Positions 59,075 through 64,000 of a stretch of 64,000 bases of DNA are shown here, in pieces (the first letter of the stretch is position 1; every line of letters starts with the position of its first letter). Location of the stretch: contig JAGWGU010000001.1 of the NCBI GenBank assembly GCA_028867275.1, positions 1 to 64,000 on the forward strand, in the 5' to 3' direction. The DNA is from Nitrososphaerota archaeon. GTDB taxonomy: Archaea; Thermoproteota; Nitrososphaeria; Nitrososphaerales; Nitrosopumilaceae. A model generated the notes under the pieces. It worked only from the letters and a program-made list of their open reading frames with translations. It was not told where the DNA came from and ran no database searches. Both the position numbers and the translations under genes were made by a program.

Positions 59075-59626
59075 TTATTTTTTATGTATTTCCATTGTAA
59101 GGGAATTTGCGGAAACTTGTGTGGTGACTTTTACTGGGAATGCTTTCACAAACATATTGGAAAATGAAGTTGCTAGCACTCTAGACCATTTTATTCCATA
59201 TTTATGAACCATCACCAGCTTGTAATTCTCGGCTCCATTCTCGTGAAAGGTGAACTTGTCGAATATTCCTACTCTTGACCCAATATTGCCAAGTAAATAG
59301 CGTACCAAGTTATCTAAAGTAGGTTCCAGATTGTGCATCGCAAATACCTCAGGGGTAACTTCTCCAAGTGCTATTTCCCATGATTTGATCCAGATTTTCT
59401 CGTCCACCTCCCCTAGCAAATAGCTGAATATTTTAGGCGAAATCACGACTGGTATGTGATCTTGAAAATATTTGCCAAACATCACATAGTCCTGTAGTAT
59501 CTTGTTTACAAGTGAGTTAGTACTCAACCCTTGCTTTTCAGCGTATTGTCTTATTTCATCACCAACTTGACCATCAATTGATATTGTTATGTTGGTTTTA
59601 TTGCTAAACTTTGGATCCCCACGCAT
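59075..59626 (-). CDS. Ribbon-helix-helix protein, paralogue C
   Basis: A 183-residue protein; residues 8-47 form the ribbon-helix-helix (KTNITISIDGQVGDEIRQYA, then STNSLVNKILQDYVMFG). The C-terminal part includes LVMVHKYGIKWSRVLATSFS, the family signature, with K-Y-G in place of the H-x-L/Y-G form. Adjacent to paralogue D (73 bp apart), with which it shares the central layout. Confidence 0.7.
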   Translation of the reverse strand: MRGDPKFSNKTNITISIDGQVGDEIRQYAEKQGLSTNSLVNKILQDYVMFGKYFQDHIPVVISPKIFSYLLGEVDEKIWIKSWEIALGEVTPEVFAMHNLEPTLDNLVRYLLGNIGSRVGIFDKFTFHENGAENYKLVMVHKYGIKWSRVLATSFSNMFVKAFPVKVTTQVSANSLTMEIHKK

Positions 59627-59698
59627 ACAGGCTTTAGTTTTATTATGAACTTATAACATTTATCACAAGAGAAGAAAATACGGCTCTATCCATCCAAA

Positions 59699-60244
59699 TT
59701 ATCTTTTGTCCACTTGTAAAATTACAGTGTTTGGAAGGATCTTGTATTCTGATGACAAGTTTAGGGTTTCTTTCATTAGGTTTGAAATTGACTGTGCTAT
59801 TATCTTGGACCATTTAATTCCATATTTGTGTTCAAATATCAAGTTAGTTGAACTCATGTCATTGTAACGTTTGAAAATATTGTATAAACCAGACCATAGA
59901 CCAACGCTTTCAAAATAAAACTTTACCATGCTGTCCATCGTGTAGGAAATGTTGTTATGTGCAAAAATTGATTGAACCATCTCGCTGATTGTTCTGCTTA
60001 CTAGATCAACAAGAGTTTTTTCAGGCAATACATCTATCATGTTGGAATAGATTGTTGGTGGAATGATCATGCATTCATGTTCCAAAACATATCTGTAAAA
60101 GAAAATATTCTTTGTTAAAACTTCATTAATCAACGCATTCATGCTAAGACCCTTCGAATCAGCCCACTTTTTTAACTCGCTCAAAGTCTTGGCATCAGAA
60201 ATGATGGTTATGTTTGGTTTTTTACGCTGAGAAGCTTTAACCAA
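59699..60244 (-). CDS. Ribbon-helix-helix protein, paralogue D
   Basis: A 181-residue protein; residues 9-48 are a ribbon-helix-helix (PNITIISDAKTLSELKKWAD, then LSMNALINEVLTKNIFFYRY). The C-terminal domain contains LIFEHKYGIKWSKIIAQSIS. It is most similar to paralogue C (GIKWS), so the tandem pair arose by local duplication. The ligand and DNA target are unknown. Confidence 0.7.
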   Translation of the reverse strand: MVKASQRKKPNITIISDAKTLSELKKWADSKGLSMNALINEVLTKNIFFYRYVLEHECMIIPPTIYSNMIDVLPEKTLVDLVSRTISEMVQSIFAHNNISYTMDSMVKFYFESVGLWSGLYNIFKRYNDMSSTNLIFEHKYGIKWSKIIAQSISNLMKETLNLSSEYKILPNTVILQVDKR

Positions 60245-60675
60245 TTAGTTCAACTCCCCTTTTGAAAGTAGACATTTGTATCAATTTTATTCGTAACACT
60301 TTGCATATATTTATTTAAATTAATAACCCTAAATTACACAGAAAAACACGAATAAAAAATTCTCAAAAATCCGATTTTGGATCATCATGGAAAATCGTTT
60401 TATCTGAATTTTAATTTATTTATCCAAAAAAGTAAGGTTTGAACCAATACTTTCTTTTCAAGACTCTCCTAGGCTGTCTCAAAAGTTCGAGTCCTGTAGG
60501 ACTTGAATAAAACTATCTTTTACATTGGCTTGGTTTGAAAATTACACCAGTTCAAGAACCTCTTTTTTGTCATACCGCTGATTCAAACTGTTTGACCAAG
60601 ACAAAAGTTGCAAGTCGTGACCTGTTTAAAGCATAGCCCATGGAGAGATTTTATTTTCTTTACTTTTTTGATAAA
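60245..60675. other. Gene-free stretch upstream of a gene remnant
   Basis: AT-rich at 60290-60430, followed by GAGTCCTGTAGGACTTGAAT near 60490, a perfect 6-bp inverted repeat with a 2-bp loop. This is the best example of the TCCTGTARGA motif family. No ORF. Confidence 0.4.
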
Positions 60676-60770
60676 TTAATATCAAAAGATACAAAAATTC
60701 CAACAAATCTTGACGGAAAAAAATAACTATCCGATCATCTTGCTAAAGCCTTTTAGATTAGTTTGAACCA
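60676..60770 (+). pseudogene. Duplicated 3' fragment of the cyclophilin-like gene
   Basis: AATATCAAAAGATACAAAAATTCC and the following TTGAYGGAAAAAA correspond to 57657-57745 of the intact gene, including the sequence past its stop (AAGCC-TTAGATT, TTGAACCAAT). Small changes and an early stop make it non-coding. It lies next to the zinc-finger mini-gene and looks like a dead copy of a duplication that once included the cyclophilin-like gene's 3' end. Confidence 0.65.
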
Positions 60771-60780
60771 ATACTTGACG

Positions 60781-60879
60781 ATGTGGGGCGCCAAGAACCA
60801 ATTCAAGTGTAAAGACTGTGATACTACTTTTACGGACAAGGACCACCTTGAACGACACAAGCACGTTCACAAAAAATAA
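60781..60879 (+). CDS. 32-residue C2H2 zinc finger
   Basis: ATG 60781 to TAA 60879. One complete C2H2 finger: Cys10-Lys-Asp-Cys13, Phe17, Leu23, His26 and His30 (FKCKDCDTTFTDKDHLERHK). The basic C-terminus (HKHVHKK) suits nucleic-acid binding. Its end lies 2 bp from the end of the JAMM protease gene on the other strand. See also 3379-3558. Confidence 0.65.
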   Translation: MWGAKNQFKCKDCDTTFTDKDHLERHKHVHKK

Positions 60880-60880
60880 G

Positions 60881-61294
60881 TTACAAAATCTTTACTGGGA
60901 CCGGGACTAGATCCAAGTCATAGATGTATGCCTTGAACTCGTCATGTATACCTGAAAAGATAATCCACGGTATGGGGTTTATCTCCATGTATTTCTTGTC
61001 AGTTGATGATGGATATGCAACAGACCCTGGATGTGAATGAAATATTCCTATTACTTCAAGGTGCATCTTCTCTGCCTCGCTGTATGCTGTAATCAATTCC
61101 TCGTTTGATATGGTAAAATTTACTGGAGACTTGTCAATGTTTTTTGTAAGAAACATTTCTTTTATGGTAACAATACCATCAACGGTACTGCCAAACAAGA
61201 TGGCACACGACTCGTTTGGTAATTCTCGCTCTGAGTGTTTTTTGAGAACTTGTACTTGATTCTTTGATAAAGTTATTGCCTTGGGTACAGTCAT
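60881..61294 (-). CDS. JAMM/MPN metalloprotease
   Basis: A 137-residue protein starting at ATG 61294, overlapping the TGA of the preceding blue-copper gene (ATGA), so translation is coupled. The JAMM motif is complete: Glu28 (PNESC), His86-Ser-His88-Pro, Ser96 and Asp99 (HSHPGSVAYPSSTD). Such archaeal proteins remove ubiquitin-like (SAMP) modifiers. Linkage to a membrane copper protein hints at a specific substrate or at sulfur-carrier processing, which is inference. Confidence 0.85.
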   Translation of the reverse strand: MTVPKAITLSKNQVQVLKKHSERELPNESCAILFGSTVDGIVTIKEMFLTKNIDKSPVNFTISNEELITAYSEAEKMHLEVIGIFHSHPGSVAYPSSTDKKYMEINPIPWIIFSGIHDEFKAYIYDLDLVPVPVKIL

Positions 61295-62406
61295 CCTACT
61301 GAAACTTTTCCAGTCATCCATGGGTGGACTGAACAGAAGTAATCTTGTGAGCCTGTCTTTGTAAATGTGTACTGGAATGTCTTGCCTGGTTTTATTAGAC
61401 CTGAATCAAACAATGCGCCAGGGTTTGAATCGCTTGGCTCACCGCTGGTTACAGTATGTGAAGCGCTGTCTGCATTTGTCCAGGAGACTGTGGTTCCTGT
61501 CTTTACTGTAATCTCTTGTGGGTCAAAGTATTTCTGGCCCGCCGCCTGCTTTGATGCGCCGCTTGCAATGGTTACATTTACTGGCTTGGCAGGAGCTGTT
61601 ATTGTTATCTTTCCTGTCATGAACGGATGTACAGTACACATGTAATCATATTCTGTTGCATTAAGTTTTGATGTATCCAGCCTGAATGTCTTGCCTGCTG
61701 ATATGATGCCTGAATCAAATATTGCGCCGTCTGGTGCACTGGTTACGGTATGTGGGACCTTGTCATTGTTCTTCCATTCTATGATGTCTCCCTTGGGGAC
61801 TGTTACCGTTGCAGGGTTGAAGCTTGGATTTCCTTGCACTGAGGCATTTGCAGGAATCTCTATTGATATTACTGGTGCACCTGATGCTACTGGTGCTGTG
61901 GCGTTTGTTGCATTCTGGCCTACTGATTGTAGATGGAACTGGGCGCCTGGGCCCATAAAGCCAAATGCAGTAAAAGAGCCGATGCCTACTACCATTGCTG
62001 CCACAAATATTGTTGCTATTGGCTTGAAGTACTTTGGCATCTTCATGGACACAAATGCAAGCACTATAGTTGGAATCAAGATCATTAGGAGCAGGCCTAC
62101 AAATACTGGCAATGATGTTACTATCTTGTTTTGGCCTATTGCATATACTGCAACCGAACCTGCTATGCCAAAGATTACAAGTGTAGTTGCCTTGGCACGT
62201 CCACTGGTGGATACTCCGCCACTTAGAATTCCTGCACCCAAGAAGACCATGCCTACAAACATGGTTAAACCTGAAAGGGCCTGCATTCCTGTAAGGAACG
62301 TGTTTGCAATGCCCAAATATGATAAAATTACTCCCGCAAGACCAATCGCTGTTAATCCCATTCCTGGCATCATGAGGTCCCAGTCACTCATTTGTGGTTG
62401 TTCCAT
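61291..62406 (-). CDS. Membrane-anchored protein with two plastocyanin domains
   Basis: A 371-residue protein: N-terminal part with about five membrane helices (17-165) and two tandem blue-copper domains (about 185-275 and 285-371). Type 1 ligands are complete in both: HTVTSAPDGA and YMCTVHPFMTG in the first; HTVTSGEPSD and YFCSVHPWMTG in the second. It should carry electrons on the outer face, possibly to a terminal oxidase. It lies divergent from haem O synthase (62486) and is coupled to a JAMM protease. Confidence 0.85.
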   Translation of the reverse strand: MEQPQMSDWDLMMPGMGLTAIGLAGVILSYLGIANTFLTGMQALSGLTMFVGMVFLGAGILSGGVSTSGRAKATTLVIFGIAGSVAVYAIGQNKIVTSLPVFVGLLLMILIPTIVLAFVSMKMPKYFKPIATIFVAAMVVGIGSFTAFGFMGPGAQFHLQSVGQNATNATAPVASGAPVISIEIPANASVQGNPSFNPATVTVPKGDIIEWKNNDKVPHTVTSAPDGAIFDSGIISAGKTFRLDTSKLNATEYDYMCTVHPFMTGKITITAPAKPVNVTIASGASKQAAGQKYFDPQEITVKTGTTVSWTNADSASHTVTSGEPSDSNPGALFDSGLIKPGKTFQYTFTKTGSQDYFCSVHPWMTGKVSVG

Positions 62407-62485
62407 GAGGTGACATACTTAATTCTTTTGAACACTGGGACAATCTTCGAAGAAATTAAATTCCCAGCAAATCAGCTATAGGTTT

Positions 62486-63367
62486 GTGGGATTAAAGGAA
62501 GTACTTGAAGTATCAAAACCTAGAATCATAGTTTTACTTGTCATTACAGCAATCACTTCGATGTATGCTGCAAGCATCTTGATCGCACACAAGCCTCTGG
62601 ATGGCACCACACTGTTCCATTTGATAGTGGCAGGAGCATTGTCGTCTGCAGGCTCGAGCGCATTGAATCACTATTATGATAGAGACATCGATCCATTGAT
62701 GAAAAGAACAAGCACAAGACCAATTCCATCTGGAAGAATGTCAGCAAAAAGTGTCTTGATTTATGGACTTGCAGTAAGTTCTGTTTCAGTAATTTATGCA
62801 TGGTTTACTCTAAATCCAGTTTCCACATTTTTCATTGCACTTGGAATATTCTTTTATGTAGTAATCTATACAGTCTGGCTCAAACGAAATAACTGGTCAA
62901 ATATTGTAATTGGCGGATTTGCAGGAAATTGTGCATCAATGGCAGGCTGGTCTGCAGCAACTGGTTCGATGGATATTTTAGGGGTATTGGTTGGCATGCT
63001 GGTCTTTGTGTGGACTCCGTCCCACTTTTGGTGTCTTGCAATGAAGATACGAGATGACTATGCAGAGGCCAAGGTTCCAATGCTTCCAGTACTGATTGGG
63101 ATGCAAAAGACTTCAAAGTATATTCTGCTAAATACTGCAATACTTGTACCATATTCTGTTATGCTTGTTGCGTTCGGACTTGGCTATGTGTACCTTGGGG
63201 TTGCCCTGGTATCAGGTGGCCTAATGTTGCTTTATCACTATAAACTTACAAAGACCCCGACTTCGGACTTTGCATGGAAGGCATACAAGGTGACTGCGCC
63301 ATATCTTACTATCATATTTGTAGGAATTGCACTTGATGCAGCATTTCACTTTCCAGTGATAAAATAA
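62486..63367 (+). CDS. ctaB: Haem O synthase (protohaem IX farnesyltransferase)
   Basis: A 293-residue protein starting at GTG 62486. UbiA-type motifs: NHYYDRDIDPLMKRTSTRP (first Asp-rich loop, around 60-80) and DDYAEAKVPMLPVLIG (second), with SHFWCLAMKIRDD. Nine membrane helices. It attaches farnesyl to haem B to make haem O for haem-copper oxidases. Adjacent to the double blue-copper protein, together pointing to assembly of the terminal oxidase. Confidence 0.92.
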   Translation: MGLKEVLEVSKPRIIVLLVITAITSMYAASILIAHKPLDGTTLFHLIVAGALSSAGSSALNHYYDRDIDPLMKRTSTRPIPSGRMSAKSVLIYGLAVSSVSVIYAWFTLNPVSTFFIALGIFFYVVIYTVWLKRNNWSNIVIGGFAGNCASMAGWSAATGSMDILGVLVGMLVFVWTPSHFWCLAMKIRDDYAEAKVPMLPVLIGMQKTSKYILLNTAILVPYSVMLVAFGLGYVYLGVALVSGGLMLLYHYKLTKTPTSDFAWKAYKVTAPYLTIIFVGIALDAAFHFPVIK

Positions 63368-63463
63368 TTTTTGAATATGCAAAATTATGATAAAACCTAG
63401 AGATGCAAAAACTAGAATTATTTTGAAAAGCCCCTGAATATTGCGCCTTGGAATTGTACTGGA

Positions 63464-63781
63464 CTATTGCTCTTCTATTTCTTCTTCTTGTCCGACACCT
63501 GGAAATCCTGACTCGTACTCTTTTTCCAGGTTCTCCATGTTTTGTCTTTCAATATCGTCTTCGTCCTCTGTTTTTTCAACTATCTCTATTCTGCGGTCGT
63601 CTTTGGTAAGCCATGTGACTTTTATCAAGCCATAGATCTCTAGGTTGAGAAGTGTCTTGTTGAACTCGTCTTCTGGAATTGATATGCCAGCTTTTATGAG
63701 TGCCTTTGACAGTTCCGAGTCGGTAAGGGATCCTGCAATCTTTATTTTTTCATATATTGTATTTCGAAGTGGGATGGCCAT
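63464..63781 (-). CDS. Winged-helix-like protein of the Cdc48 operon
   Basis: A 105-residue protein from ATG 63781, 4 bp after the stop of the upstream AAA ATPase. Residues 1-60 look like a winged helix (LRNTIYEKIKIAGSLTDSEL, TLLNLEIYGLIKVTW); the C-terminus is acidic with Glu/Asp runs. Conserved next to cdc48 in related archaea, as far as I recall. Could be an adaptor for the ATPase. Confidence 0.65.
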   Translation of the reverse strand: MAIPLRNTIYEKIKIAGSLTDSELSKALIKAGISIPEDEFNKTLLNLEIYGLIKVTWLTKDDRRIEIVEKTEDEDDIERQNMENLEKEYESGFPGVGQEEEIEEQ

Positions 63782-63785
63782 GTCT

Positions 63786-64000
63786 CTAACCGTAAAACGC
63801 CTTGTCCATTGGCTTTGGTAGTGCATAAGAGATATTATCTTTAACTGTGCTGTACCAGTCCTCTACAGTTTTTGTAATTGACGGCTTGACATTTTTGAGT
63901 GCGGCAGCAAAGTCTCCACTGCTAACTTTTTGGCTGTTGTTTCTCATGGCATTTACTGCAGATTCTCTGCATACTGCAACAAGGTCTGCTCCACTATATC
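63786..64000 (-). CDS. AAA ATPase, Cdc48/VCP type, C-terminal part
   Basis: The 3' end of a larger gene that enters from the right edge. The readable 70 residues include YSGADLVAVCRESAVNAMRN, the alpha-helical end of the D2 AAA module, followed by a linker and DNISYALPKPMDKAFYG. Cdc48 unfolds proteins for degradation by the proteasome. The 5' part is outside the window. Confidence 0.8.
   Translation of the reverse strand, partial: YSGADLVAVCRESAVNAMRNNSQKVSSGDFAAALKNVKPSITKTVEDWYSTVKDNISYALPKPMDKAFYG

Noticed and set aside
61691-62413. Long plus-strand frame (about 240 codons) opposite the blue-copper gene
   Set aside because: It is antisense to a clear copper protein with intact ligands; its composition (Pro/Thr/Ile-rich without domains) is that of a shadow frame.

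Overview
The window looks like the chromosome of an ammonia-oxidising archaeon of the Nitrososphaerota (Thaumarchaeota), probably a Nitrosotalea or Nitrosopumilus relative. This is inferred from protein families, since no rRNA gene is present. Supporting signs are several secreted proteins ending in a PEFG-type C-terminal sorting signal, TFB, Rpo7 and Spt4, a HerA-NurA-Mre11-Rad50 operon, archaeal PurP, GTP-dependent dephospho-CoA kinase, a Cdc48-type AAA ATPase, plastocyanin-like copper proteins, AT-rich intergenic DNA and TATA boxes placed for leaderless transcripts. No tRNA, rRNA, CRISPR array, intact insertion sequence or integrase was seen.

Positions 1 to about 23.5 kb are accessory in character. 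They hold a HicA/HicB pair, two related secreted proteins, a CARF-like regulator, a DsbA-like oxidoreductase, a class III cyclase next to a KaiC/GvpD-like ATPase, a rhodanese-metallo-beta-lactamase protein with a TauE exporter, an HNH nuclease, a run of four tiny ORFs (three cysteine-rich), a haem-NO-binding (H-NOX) protein, a cupredoxin without its usual copper ligands, and a large histidine-bearing membrane protein recalling haem-copper oxidases. Only the first 13.4 kb carries a dispersed 35-41 bp repeat. Two copies of a composite element contain the same roughly 105 bp core in opposite orientations between matching flanks.

From about 23.6 to 40 kb come purP, tatA and tatC, a GT39-like mannosyltransferase, a giant Ig-like surface protein followed by a PEFG protein, an HxlR regulator, a TFB with a pirin, several small membrane or zinc-finger proteins and a HEAT-repeat protein. 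From 40 to 54 kb the content is conserved housekeeping: rad50-mre11-herA-nurA, proline catabolism (P5C dehydrogenase and proline dehydrogenase), NAD synthesis (aspartate dehydrogenase, nadA, nadC), rpo7-spt4, an Mrp-type Fe-S carrier and dephospho-CoA kinase.

From 54 to 64 kb there is an HNH-HIT fusion, CBS and MEDS sensory proteins, two ribbon-helix-helix paralogues, a JAMM protease translationally coupled to a membrane protein with two blue-copper domains, haem O synthase, and a Cdc48 C-terminus running off the window. Recurrent themes are copper, haem and NO handling, very small zinc or membrane proteins (several under 60 codons), and a four-member paralogous family with a ribbon-helix-helix N-terminus.
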